From assembly GCF_020520425.1 (NCBI RefSeq), contig NC_079490.1:124454715-124518714 (forward strand): a stretch of DNA of 64,000 nucleotides, read 5' to 3'. Below the pieces are notes generated by a model. It did no database searches, was not told the DNA's origin, and saw nothing but the letters and a program-made list of their open reading frames with translations. The DNA is from Spinacia oleracea (taxonomy: Eukaryota > Streptophyta > Magnoliopsida > Caryophyllales > Amaranthaceae). A program made the translations under genes and the position numbers. Positions 47,190 through 58,511 of the stretch are shown in pieces (position 1 is the first letter of the stretch; each line of letters opens with the position of its first letter).

Positions 47190-49200
47190 ACTCCTTCAAA
47201 GCAAACGGAAGTAACCTCTCCATGAAGAGATGACAATCGTGGCTCTTCATTCCATACAGCTTGCATGATTGAAGATTAACACACCTGCTCAAGTTTGAAG
47301 CATAAGCATCCGGGAATTTCAAGTCTCGGACCCATTCACATAACACCTTATTTTGAGCCTTGTCAAGTGCAAAAGGTGCTTTGGGCATGGTTTGATTTCC
47401 ATTTTCAAGCTCTAACTGCCGACGTTTACAATACTTAGCCATATCTTTCCTTGCAATAGTGGTGTCCGAGGTGCTGCCTTTCACATCCATCACAGTGTTT
47501 ATGAGTTGGTCAAAAAAGTTCTTTTCAATGTGCATGACATCCAAGTTGTGACGAATAAGCGAATCCTTCCAATATGGGAGTTCCCATAGAATACTTTGTT
47601 TGAACCAACCCTTTTTGGCACTCTTCAACTTCTTAAGATCTTCAGGACCATCAGTTGCTTTAGGCAAGTCCTTCACACATTGCCACAATTCTTCTCCACA
47701 CATTATATGCGGACCCATGCCATTTTCAACTTTGTTTTTGCAGAAAGCTGTTTTATTCTTTTGAAAAGGGTGATCATGTGGAAGGAATTGTCGATGGCAA
47801 TCAAACCATGAAACTTTACCTCCATGTTCAAGCCAAAATGCCTTTATTTTATCCATACAATAAGGGCAAGCCTTCTTTCCAGCAGTGGACCATCCAGATA
47901 GCATTCCATATGCAGGGAAATCACTAATAGTCCACAAAAGGGCTGCGCGGAGGTTGAAATTTTGCTTGCTTGAGATGTCATAAGTCATAGCCCCAACCTC
48001 CCATAACTGTTTCAACTCTTCAATGAGGGGTTGCATGTACACATCCAAGTTTCCTTTAGGATTTTTAGGACCGGGAACGAGCAAAGAAAGGAACATGAAT
48101 GGTCTTTTCATACACATCGATGGAGGCAAGTTGTATGGTGTAAGAATAACTGGCCAACACGAATATTGGGATCCAAATTTACCATGGGGGGCAAATCCAT
48201 CCGTGCACAAACCAAGACTGACATTTCGTGGCTCTGATGCGAAATTAGGAAAGGTTGTATCCAAGTGCTTCCACGCTTCACTATCACTAGGATGTGCAAA
48301 GGTGTTTTGAACTCGGGGATTCTTGGCATGCCAAGTCATATCCTCCGAAATGTTCTTGGTAGCATACAACCTTTGCAACCTCGGTGTGATTGGAAAATAG
48401 ATTAGAACTTTTTCTGGAATAAGCTTGCCCTTTGCATTCTTCTTATACCGATCACTTCCGTATACTCTACATTTATCTAACTGTGCATCGCCTTTCCAGA
48501 AGAGAAAACAACCTTTTAGGGCATGTGTGGATCCTCTCATGAGGAAGTTCCAATCCCTCAAGAACCTTCTTTGTGCTATTGAAAGTTCTACCCATTTGGT
48601 TGTTATTTAGAATCGCATCATTCAACAAATTGCAAACCCATCCACACACCTGTGTTTTAAGTTGAATTCACATTTCAAACTTGCAATTCTTGATGCCATC
48701 TCCAACACAGAGAGTTTGCTCCCTTCATATAATGGATCTCCAGCTGCCTTTAGAAGGTCTATAAACTTCTTAGCTTCAACATTTGGTTCTTCTTCAACTG
48801 AATTACCCTCTTCATTCAACAAATGCTCTTGATTATTTCCAAGAGCATCAATAACCATATCCCGATATTGATTTGGCTGAACACGCGAGGACTCTACTAA
48901 GCTTTCCCCTTGACATATCCATTGATTGTAATTACGAACAAACCCCTTCTTATAAAAATGTACTCTAACTGTTCCAGTATCATGGAAACGTCTGTTATCA
49001 CACAAGGGGCATGGGCATCTTATTTTGTCACCATAATTGCATGTTGGATGCTCTTTGCAAAACTCAATGAACTCTCCAACCCCCTTGAGAAAGTCGGGCT
49101 TAAGATTGCGCCCGTCGATTCTATCATACATCCAACTACGCTCTCTTCTTTTCATGATACCAAATTCTACACATCTCACAAAAAACATGTTACTAACCAA

Positions 49201-50380
49201 TCTCTACACATCTCACACTAATCATGTTACTAAACCTACTATATAGTCTAACTACCGCTCGAAGTTTTCTAAATAAACACTCAAATAATTGTTATTATTA
49301 ATTATATAAAAATCAATAATTATTAATGATATAAAGTTAAATAATTTATTAATGATATAAAGATCAATAATTTACTTAAACGCACTTATAAATTATATAA
49401 AGTTCAATAATTTACTTATAATTTATATAAAGATCAATAATTACTTAAACACAAGCTAATAAGGATAAAAATCAAATATAAATAATAAAATGAATTTACA
49501 ATAAACACCTAAACATGCACAAATTTATTCAATACAATTACTTACTACTCAAATTCATTCTCTAAATTATTCGTTGTTTCTCATATGGCATTCCATGAAA
49601 CTTTCTTGAAATTTTCATAACATTTACATACATCAAATTAAATATGGCATTCCTTGAAATTTTGGCATAAAATTAAATTTCATACAATCTTACACATACA
49701 TCAAATTAAATAGTCATTAATTCCTTGAAAATTTCATAAAATTTCCATAATTTCCATAATTTTCCATAATTTTCTAACAAGTCATTCCAAAAATTCATTG
49801 AAAAAAATACCCATTGATTATCTAACAAGTCATTCCATAATTATGAATCACTAAATTAGAAGAGAAAAAAGGTTACCTTCAAAGATCGAAGAGTTCACAA
49901 AGAAAATCTACATTTGATATAAACAACAAAGTTAGGGTTTGAAAAATTACAGCATTATATTATGAAAAATTAAGAACAAAGGTTACTTGGGGTGGAAAAT
50001 CATCGACGGAATCCGGCTGAGTAGTCCGGTCGGTGTGTGGTCCGGCGGGTGGGTGGAGTTGTTTGGGCGGCTGGGGGGAGCACCGTGCACAGATGGCTGG
50101 GGGGCGCCGTGCGCGGCTGGGCTGGGTGGGTCGCCGTGCGCAGCTGGATGGGGGGGGGGGCGAGTGGGCTGGTTAAGGTGGCGGCGACCGGGCGCCGTGC
50201 GCGGCTGGGCGTGGCCTCGTCGGCTGCGTCGTGGGCTGCGACGTCAGGGCAAGGTTGAGAGCACTTTAAAATTTTAATTTTTATTTTTTTGGAATGGTCG
50301 AAGACTCAAAGGAGGAAAGGGAAGTTGGTCGGTGAATGTCATTGATTAGTTATTTTTTTTATTTCTTTTTAAAAAATTTA
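49201..50380. other. CACTA-1 5' region of tnp2, AT-rich then GC-rich
   Basis: AT-rich to about 49980, then a G-rich patch (49985-50260) with repeated GCGCCGTGCGCGGCTGG-like units. It likely contains the tnp2 promoter and leader. Open frames inside the G-rich patch are low complexity and not supported as genes. Confidence 0.4.
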
Positions 50381-50645
50381 GCGACCGCTTATATGGTCGG
50401 AGATATTAAATAGGCAGTTATTAAAATTTTAAATTTATTTTGAAAATAGTCGAAATTTACCGACTGCTCATTAGTTGGAATGAAGGTAAAAGCACTCGCT
50501 AAATTTACGACCGTTTTGAAAGCGGTTGGTAAATTTAAAATTTACCGACCGCTTTTAAATCGGTCGGTAAATTTAGCGACTGCTACTTTATCGGTCGATA
50601 AATTTATTTTTACTGACTACTTTCACGGCGGTCGGTAAAAACAGT
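50380..50645. repeat. CACTA-1 right subterminal repeats
   Basis: Copies of GCGACCGCTT, CGACCGCTTT and GGTCGGTAAATT-like units in both orientations, counterpart of 30455-30830. Confidence 0.7.
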
Positions 50646-50671
50646 TGGTAATCAAGCGCTTTCTTGTAGTG

Positions 50672-50894
50672 ATACTACTTCAAAAAAAATATGTAACTTC
50701 TTTAAACATGAGCAAAACTTGTGTAATCTAATATATCTACTACTTTACTATGTAATTCCTAAAACTCTTAGATGCAACTATTGATTTTTACACTAACTAT
50801 TATATTCACACATACCTCTACTTTTTCTGTTTTTTAGTGATTATTAATACTTTATGATGAACATAGTCATGTACTCTGTACCCCGTAGGATTTT
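50672..50894. other. Spacer between the two CACTA elements
   Basis: 223 bp of AT-rich DNA. No gene or element end recognised. Confidence 0.4.
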
Positions 50895-50914
50895 CACTAG
50901 TAGAAAAAACCCCT

Positions 50915-51150
50915 GTTGCAGCCCCCTTGTTGCAGCGTACAAGTATAAATACGCTTCAACAACCAGTCGGTCAACGCGGGTCAAACCCTTTAAAGGGTTA
51001 TCGCAGCGTACATTTTAGTTGTTCGCAACAAATGCGTTTGTTGCAGCGTACAAAATAAAAGCCCGCAGCAACAACCCGAAGTTATTGCAGCGTACATGTT
51101 AATGCCCGCTACAACAAGTCTGCGTTTCAAATTAAATTTTTTACTTTCCT
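50915..51150. repeat. CACTA-2 left subterminal repeats
   Basis: At least five copies of TTGCAGCGTACA or close variants, all in the same orientation. Right-hand copies lie at 56855-57175. Confidence 0.8.
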
Positions 51151-51289
51151 AGTTGCAACGTACAAACCGCGCTCAAACGAGAAACGTACGTACGTTGTTC
51201 CTTCTCTGCTATAGCTCCAAGCCTTTTCCCTTAAACAAATATCCAAGGTCGCCGTCGAACTCAGCCCTGCGTCGCCGTCGAACCCAAGA

Positions 51290-51480
51290 GTTGCTCAGCC
51301 CTGCGTCGCTGTCTTGGTTCCGTTGGTTGCTCATCTCCCCGTCGCGTCGTGGTTCAGCCCTGCGTCGCTGTCTTGGTTCCGTGGTTTAGCCCTGCGTCGC
51401 TGTCTTGGTTCCGTGGTTCAGCATCTCCCCGTCGCGTCGTGGTTCCGGTGGTTGCTCGGCGTCGTGGTTCCGGTGGTTTC
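51290..51480 (+). repeat. Short GC-rich direct repeats
   Basis: Three copies of CCTGCGTCGCTGTCTTGGTT (from about 51299, 51359 and 51392) and two of CATCTCCCCGTCGCGTCGTG. Probably leader or promoter sequence ahead of the captured gene. Confidence 0.6.
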
Positions 51481-51539
51481 GGTATGGTGTGTTCAATTTT
51501 TATTTTCGTTTTTTATTTTAGTTTTCAGATTAGGGTTCA

Positions 51540-51675
51540 ATTTTAGTTTTTGATTTTCGTTTTGATTATTGTTTTTGATTTTCGTTTTTGATTTTCGTTT
51601 TGATTTTCGTTTTGATTTTCGTTTTTGATTTTCGTTTTGATTTTCGTTTTGATTTTCGTTTTTATTTTGATTTTT
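51540..51675 (+). repeat. GATTTTCGTTTT microsatellite-like stretch
   Basis: About eleven irregular units of TTTTTGATTTTCG just before the ATG of the captured gene. Confidence 0.7.
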
Positions 51676-51692
51676 TTGGCAAAGGACTAAAA

Positions 51693-54600
51693 ATGGCGAC
51701 AGAGGAGAAGTTAAAGAAGAGTGAAGAACAAACCCAACTCTTGGAAACGGTCTCCGCCACCGTCTCCGCTGTTTCCACGGCCAAATATGTCGATGATGTC
51801 ATTTTAGCTCTTCATTCCGTCGCTCTCCTCATTTTCCCTATCGACACTTCCTCTCTTTCAGGTGGGGTACAAAAACAACTCCATTTTTTCGTTTAATTAA
51901 ATTTAATATCTCCATTTTTTTGCAATTTTTCTTCTCAAGTTCATTACTTTTGAAGCACCCATTATTCAAAAATGTTGAAAGAAATCGTAATTTTGAACTA
52001 TATTAATCTGGAAAACTCAAGAATTTGCCTGTTTAATTATTCTGGGGGAATCCTAATTCTTAAATTTCTGGGGTGTTAGCTTAATTTTGGGAATTGATTT
52101 AAGCATTGAATTAAAGAAGAAAACATGGGGTTTTGCTAATAATCTTGTATTTGTGTGCTCATTGATTTTGCAGGAGTAATCTCAGAGAAATACAGTGATC
52201 AGGTAACTATTTTTATTGTTATCTGACTTATAATAAGTTATCAATGTTCTTTCTTTGTCGCTTAGGAAACCCTTATTGGAACTATTAGCCTGAATGCGAA
52301 CTAATTTTTACTGAAACTTGTAATTTTAGGCGAAGAGAACAAAGCCCATATATTGTTCAAGAATTCATGAATCTATGTTGTTTAATGCTTACTAGATGAA
52401 TGCTAGTAAATGAGTGTATATTGTACAAATTGTTGCAATTCTTTCTAATTTACCTTCTCTCGACGATATACCCTTGCCTTTAAGAAAGTAGCATCTGTAG
52501 ACTATTAACCCAACTCACAGGAGGGGGTGGGGGTGTTCGTGTGTCTTTCGGGATTACAGTTGTAGAATTCTAGCTTTCGTTGATGTATAATAATGTCCTT
52601 GGAATTGACATTTCAGCTCAATCAAGCAGAAGCAACCTATACGAGTGAGAGGAGGAATCAAGTGTGGGAAGTCTTCTATAAAGGAGTCTCATTTCCTACA
52701 TTATCAAGATTTTTGATCTATGGTGACTTTCCTTTCATTTCTTCTGTTTTAAATCTAATTCAGTGATGTTGCTATGTTCAGTGTTCTTTTGTTACATTTT
52801 TATGATAAAATGAAGTCCGGTTGCTACTTGCTAGAAGTAAAATGTGGAATCATAAGTTCATAACCTACTAAGATCATTTTGTTGAGCGAATGGATGCATG
52901 AGGGGAATGCCTTTCAGTAAGAAAAAAGCTTATGCTCCCATCATTTTGTTAATGGTTCTTGCTTACACTGTTCTGTAAAATTAAAACTTACATAGGTACA
53001 TACAATTTTCCATGCTAATCCAAATGCCTTACATTTTCTTTTCAAAAGTTAATAACTAGTGCAATTTCCTTAATCTATTAGCTTGTAAAGAATAGGTCAG
53101 AAGAGGAGGCAAATGGTTTGCACATGAATACAGTTGTTAAGTGGTATTTTTGAAGGATGGTTTAATATATAAGTGAGAGAGAGGTTATGTCAAAGATTGT
53201 GGCCATTGATACCAAAGAAGTAAAATGTGACATGGGAATATACGAGAGGCTGGATTTGCAGTCTAGTTGGGGTTGTTTTCCATTTGTGTGAATAAAGGAT
53301 TTGCCACTTGTGACTACCAGTTGTAATTGTTTTCAAATTAAGCTGCTTGAGTGAGATCGAGAAGCTTGGGTTGGTTGAAACAATTATCTGCAGCTAAAAT
53401 TTTTCAAATAATAATTACAATTCTTCTTCTTTTGATTATTTGCAGATGTTGCTTCCAATTGGCTACCTTGCTTCCCTTTGACTGCAAGGAAGCTTGTTTA
53501 TGATGTATTTTTCATAGAGGGTCTCGTTCTGACAGTGTCTAGAGTGGCACAGCTTGTTGCGTCTGTCCCTGACAAAGCACGACTAGGAGCTCCTAAATCT
53601 CTTTCATCTCAGTATCCTTTTCATATTCAACTAAATGTACATGCTTAATATTTATAAATTGTCGACTTGGTTAAAATCAGTTATCTCAGTCTTTTTGTCG
53701 TAGGAATTTCATCAACTCCTAAATATCTTTCATCTCAGTATCCTTTTATACTATACTAAATATGCATGGTTAATATTTATGAAGGATTGTTCACTTGGTT
53801 AGAATCTGCTTCTTTCAGTCTCTGTGTCATGGAAACATATCTGCTGAGTATTTCCTTGTATCCAGATCTTAAGTTGGGCAACTATGGTCTTTGTTTATTC
53901 TTGACTAAGGTTCTTAGTTTGTTTTTCCAGAGCATCACTATTCAGCTTCTGGATGGAGCAGAAGAAAAAAGCTGGGAGTTATATGATAAAGAAGTTTTAT
54001 TTCATGGCACTGATGTGGATGATACCTTCCAGTTTGTTGCAGAAATGTTTGCTCGCATTTGTCGACGTGGATCGACCGGTAAGACAGAATTTTTCTCACA
54101 GAAACGTTTCAATACTCAACTTCTTTGTGTTTTCATTTGGGGTCAAATATAGTAATAAGCTTTGGTTGGAAAACATCAATGTTGCGTTTGCCTTTGGCTA
54201 CTGTTAAACTTGGAATTTTTAGCTCTTTAACAATGGATTTTACTGTTTCTTGTGAAACCAATTGCTGAAACTTCTGAGCATAACTGTAGATTTCTTAGAT
54301 TCATAAGTTTGATACATCTGTATTTTATTTTATGAAATGCTTATGATTCCAGTCCTAGTGAATTATGGAGAATCTTTCATATATATCACCATCAAGCTAG
54401 GTTGACCAAGGCCATACACCATGATCTTTGAGAGAATGCTGGTTGAACGGTTACTTTGGGGATACGTAATATCTGTCCCATAGTAGGGAATAGGGATTGT
54501 TTGTTTGAGATACAGAGAAACTAAATGAAGATGAGAAAGTTTTCCATTTCTTGGTTTGCTTTGGGAGGGAGGATTGGATGTGGATGGAAAAAACTTATTT

Positions 54601-56585
54601 CTGCATACTGCTATATCTGTATAGCAAAAGGTCGTAGGTTTGGAAATTCAGAAGCTTTTCTAATATTCAGAATTCTTAGTTGTACAGTATATAGCACTCT
54701 CCATTTCTGCCTCTCTTGCTAGCAGTAGCAGACTCCTTTCCACCTTAAAATATCTAAATTCAAGTATTGGTACTTCTCATGCGTAGTGCTGCTTTCCTTT
54801 ATGGTAACAATTTACATACATCTGACAAGAACTGACAAAAAAAAGAAAAAACTACAGTTACACAACTTTCTCAGCCAATTCTACACTAAAAGCTAATGTC
54901 TTAGGTTGCCAGGGTCACTCAAGCTCCACAAGTGCAGCCTAGGCTTACAGGGCTAGGACTCATAAACCTTTTTCTTTCATTCATCAATAGGGCTCTCTGT
55001 GTCATTGACTCATTTGGTTGGGTTTAGGAAGTTTCAGACTTGCATTTGCCATGAAGTTGAACTTCAGAAGAAGCTACTTTCACACTTTTGGCTGGTAGAC
55101 AATAAAACTTCTGGGGAAGTTCTACTACCAGCCTTTTTGTTAGCCACATAATTCAGCAATTTGGTAGTTATCAGGAAGTTGTCACTTTTCTTTTCAACAA
55201 AGTGACCATGTGGAAATTGTTTTTTCCCCTCTTATTAGCTACTAGTGACCATGTGAAGCAATTAGATATCTGCCTATATAGGGGAACATTCTTTTATGCT
55301 GACTTAAAATGTTAACTGCAGAATTGCTAGTAAATGAGGTGATCCTCCGAATCCGCAGACGTGTACAAAGATTTTTATTGTCCCATAAAGGTACAATCAC
55401 CGAGAACAGTATCAAGTCAAACTCCGATTTTCAGTTCTGGTTCTTGATGATAGAAATCCTTAGAGATGCTTATGTTGTGGAGAAAATGATTGAGAGAATC
55501 CTGCATCAGCTGGCAGCTGAATGTGAACATGACACCGAAGCATATTGGATACTATGGATATTGTTCCATCGGGCATTCCAACATCAAATAACAATCAGGT
55601 GAGATTAATAGTTCTGCTGGATGTGTTTGATAGAGATTGGACGATTTGACAGTGTTAATGTTAGTATTCTCTTGCTTTTTTTTTTTTTGTTTTGTTTGTT
55701 TGATCTGTTCACTTCGGTTGGAAAATGATTGATACTTCTCTTGGTGATGAATTGCATTGCAACTGAGAACATTATGAATAACTGAATATGGAATTTGGAC
55801 TGAGTCAGTGTTAGATTTATGTTTCTAGGACTCTAGAATCTAGATTTCACTTGAAGAACATGTGTCCGATCCTCAACAATGCCGTACAAGTGTGGGCACC
55901 TGATACTTCATATTAAGCAAAAAATATGTAAAAACTTTCATAAAATTGCAGGTGACACTTGAAACGTACATGTGTTTAATACCCAAGTCTGAGTAACATT
56001 GATCGATATGTAGTTTTGAAATGTTCTGTAAAGAACTACCAAGTTCTTTCTTCAATCTGTCACACACTCGCACAAAAATATAGAAAAGAAGAAGCTTTTG
56101 ATTAGCACCAAACAGTACGGATACAAATAGGCAGTAGCTTGAGGCTACAAATCTCCAAAATAGTGACTTTAGGTCACAAGTCTCACAATTCACTACTCAT
56201 TTTCTAAACTTCTCTCTTCCTCTAATTCTATTTATACTAACATTCTCTACTGACTGCTCTGTTGTCCTTGTTGTTTGCTGTTGTGTTTCTATTGTTGTTG
56301 GGCTGCTCTTCTTGGTCACAAGTTTCTATTGTTATACTAACATTCTGTTGTTATACTAACATTCTGTTGTTTGCTGATTCGTATTCTAGACTATTAATAC
56401 ATTGTCATTAGTTGCTTGAATGTTAAAATGTGACATTTCATTTGCATTTAATCGATCTAATGCTCCATCAAATTTTTGTTTTTGTAAGGTCTATACTCCG
56501 AGGACTGCGCCTTATGCTAGTGAGGAAATTGATGTGGTTCGTGAGCAATGGGCGAAGTTTTTTACCACCAAGTATTTATTATTGA
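51693..56585 (+). CDS. Captured TEL2/TELO2-like gene fragment with an intact chimeric frame
   Basis: Proposed exons: 51693-51861, 52174-52202, 52617-52722, 53446-53611, 53918-54078, 55322-55598, 56489-56585. All introns begin GT and end AG, and the frame stays open across all joins (about 334 residues). The protein resembles the N-terminal half of plant telomere-length-regulation TEL2 homologues (EMB2423-type): AKYVDDVILALHSVALLIFP, DVASNWLPCFPLTARK, VPDKARLGAPKSLSS, FARICRRGST and EAYWILWILFHRAF. TEL2 acts in a chaperone complex that stabilises PI3K-like kinases. The C-terminal half of that gene is absent; the last exon joins transposon sequence read in another frame (31 residues, stop TGA 56583-56585). 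A stretch usually found between FFIEG and SRVAQL in the family seems missing, so an internal deletion is possible. Identity is from memory of the family. Confidence 0.6.
53591..53830 (+). repeat. Tandem duplication in the captured gene
   Basis: CTCCTAAATCTCTTTCATCTCAGTATCC with about 100 following bases (53591-53700) is repeated in diverged form at 53717-53830 (core TCTTTCATCTCAGTATCC). The second copy lies in the intron after exon 4 and repeats the 5' splice site. Confidence 0.6.
55599..56488 (+). other. Intron or junction between captured gene and transposon exon
   Basis: No coding seen. The boundary between captured host DNA and transposon DNA must lie in this interval. A repeat of ATACTAACATTCTGTTG occurs twice near 56335-56365. 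Confidence 0.4.
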
Positions 56586-56590
56586 CCTGA
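56489..56590 (+). pseudogene. Ulp1-type protease C-terminal exon remnant
   Basis: One frame reads TPRTAPYASEEIDVVREQWA followed by KFF and a stop at 56588-56590. This resembles the C-terminal tail of the Ulp1-like cysteine proteases often carried by plant CACTA elements. The catalytic His/Asp/Cys region is absent. In the spliced captured gene this exon would be read in a different frame. Confidence 0.45.
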
Positions 56591-56854
56591 GGGCGCTTGA
56601 TCGTGTTGGTTTAGATGTTATAGAACAATCTTTTATGTTAAAATGTATGCGTACGTTGAAATTGGAACGTAAATATATTTAAATGTATCGGTATGTGCAC
56701 TTTTGGTTTTGGGATATATACAAAACTCCAGTTGTTGTTTTTATATTTGTTATACAGGTTGCGTTATTCTATTATTGTTTTGACAGGTTTCTATATTTGG
56801 TGCAAGGCACTCTAGGTATCCCTAAACAAAATTAGAATTTTCCCGCCAAAAGTG

Positions 56855-57175
56855 CTTTGTTGCAGCGTACATTTATGTTGTACGCTGCAACAAGGGAAAA
56901 AAATTTCGCAAAAATTCAGACTTGTTGCAGCGTACAAATTAATGTACGCTGCAAAAAGTTGAGTCTTTTGCAGCGTACATATATATGTACGCTGCAACAA
57001 GTCCAAATTTTTGCCAATTTTTTGGCACTTGTTGCAGCGTACATCTAAAAGCCCGCTGCAACAAATCACTTTTTGCAGCGAACTTGTACGCTGCAACAAG
57101 TTCAGACTTGTTGCAGGCCCCCCAGTTGCAGCATACGATGTACGCTGCAACAGGGGTCTAAAAGCCCGCTGCAAT
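56855..57175. repeat. CACTA-2 right subterminal hairpin repeats
   Basis: About six TTGCAGCGTACA copies, most paired with the inverse TGTACGCTGCAA a few bases later, so the DNA is a row of small hairpins. Three clear pairs span about 56860-57000. Confidence 0.8.
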
Positions 57176-57195
57176 AAGGGTTTTTTCTACTAGTG

Positions 57196-58511
57196 TTTGT
57201 TGGATTTGTCTAAATACTTACATAATACTACTATTTTTTATATATTTTTTACTAAATTTAAGATATTAATAGTTGAAGTTATTTACTAACAAATGAAAAT
57301 AAAAGTGATTTTATCCAAAAGAAATAGAAAGAAGTAGTAAACAAGAAAAATAATGTGCGAATAACACATATATAGTCCTCTTTACTTAAGAAATCTCCTC
57401 CAAATATTTTAGGCTAAACAATTGACTTATATTTTAGTCGACTTTTAACAAACATATGTATACGGAATACTAAACTAAAAGAGAGGTAAATTGATATGGA
57501 GCTGACAAATCCCGCTCTAATTTCCTCTTTTATAATATCGGTAACTAACCTATGAACAAATAATTAATATACTTTGTATATATTTTACCTAGAATCTTCT
57601 AATTACTTATGGTAATAATCGATTATAGTACGAATTACTTATTTACCCATGTCAATAAATTTCTTAATTTAAATCTGTATACGTCGTACTATACTGAAAG
57701 AGAGGAAAATCGATGTAGAGATGACAAATGTCCCTCTCTGATTTGCCTCTTTTATACAATAAATAATGATTAATTGTAAGTACTATCAAGTTCAGTTTAG
57801 AAATTATGTCATATACTGAGTACGGATATGTTCAACGTTCATTTAATAGTTTATTTTATGTAATCCAATGAAAAATCTTTGCATACAATTTCTGATAACC
57901 GATATAGAAAATCTTATCATAGTTTAATTTGTACTATCAATTATATTATTATAATACTATTCAACTTTTTGAGAATTTGTTCATATATATAATGAATACG
58001 GATATGCATAATAAAAGCTATTGATTTAATGTATTTAACAAGGTTGTCTCAAACATTTTATAAGCCCTTTGTTAACTACCTAAATGATCCCCTTAGCCAT
58101 ATAATTTCTTTAATACGAAGTCTATACTTAATCATAAATATCAAAAATAACTTTTACCACATTCTCATTATCATAATATTTTTATACGGAGCACTGATAA
58201 TAATTTATTCGCTCATATTATTGAAGTCTTAAGAGTATGTTGATTGAAATTTTGACTAATGTATCGTAATGGACTATGTCCAAATTAAAGTCATACGATC
58301 TAGATGATTAAGTTTAATTATTATTAATATGTTTGCAATACAAAATATTTTTTATATATTAATGTAAATGACTGCAATATCACTTTAAAATTTCGTGCAA
58401 AACTAAATTTATATATGTAAATGGGGAATCACAATTGATGATGGAGAATAACAATTGATGATGGGGCGAGTTTGAATTTTAGATTGGTTTGACGATAAAG
58501 TTAAACCTAGA
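57196..58511. repeat. AT-rich DNA with Helitron-like 5' ends
   Basis: No gene seen. Two related segments near 57470 and 57690 (ACTAAACTAAAAGAGAGG and ACTATACTGAAAGAGAGG, each with TGACAAAT and CCTCTTTTAT about 50 bp later) match the start at 29822. No Helitron 3' ends were found. Confidence 0.45.

Larger units (their letters stand above)
35123..49200 (-). pseudogene. CACTA-1 tnp2 transposase, broken and split by a Copia element
   Basis: Minus-strand transposase gene. N-terminus (49200-48622): the transposase-associated domain with SWMYDRI and CPCPLCDN. Then the Tnp2/Transposase_21 core (48561-47195): WPVILTPYNLPPSMCMKRPF, LWTISDFPAYGMLSGWSTAG, ACPYCM and LDVMHIEKNFFDQLINT. Then the DUF4218 region, cut by the Copia element (36786-47189) and resuming at 36785 (LLPLHVWKAITEISQFF). 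After introns come SGILGEYER (36113) and a DUF4216 region (35710-35390), ending in a long Asp/Glu tail (35300-35126). Lesions: about one base lost near 48638, one gained near 48517, TGA at 36719-36721, a frame change near 35712. It cut and pasted the element when intact; now dead. Confidence 0.85.
30435..50671 (-). mobile_element. CACTA transposon 1 (20.2 kb, with nested Copia)
   Basis: Ends are CACTACAAGAAA (30435) and its inverse TTTCTTGTAGTG (50671). Both subterminal regions carry many copies of a GCGACCGC/GCGGTCGC-type motif. It carries two minus-strand genes: tnp2 (35123-49200) and a tnpA-like gene (31070-34739). Without the inserted Copia element it would be about 9.8 kb. The outer bases are TAC on the left and ATA on the right, so a 3-bp target duplication is not evident, perhaps through mutation. 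Both genes are broken. Confidence 0.85.
50895..57195 (+). mobile_element. CACTA transposon 2 (6.3 kb) carrying a captured host gene
   Basis: Ends CACTAGTAGAAAAAACCC (50895) and its inverse (57195) form an inverted repeat of about 28 bp with few mismatches. TTT flanks both sides (50892-50894 and 57196-57198), the 3-bp CACTA target duplication. Subterminal regions are packed with a TTGCAGCGTACA motif in both orientations. No tnp2 or tnpA coding is present. The interior holds a gene fragment (51693-55598) and a Ulp1-like protease exon remnant (56489-56590). It is a non-autonomous element that has taken up host exons. Confidence 0.9.

Noticed and set aside
29822-50894. A single Helitron split by CACTA-1
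   Set aside because: No CTRRT 3' end with a hairpin was found between 50672 and 50894, so the split cannot be shown.
54525-54722. Extra exon of the captured gene
   Set aside because: Lies in the long intron between exons 5 and 6; no family motif and not needed for the frame.
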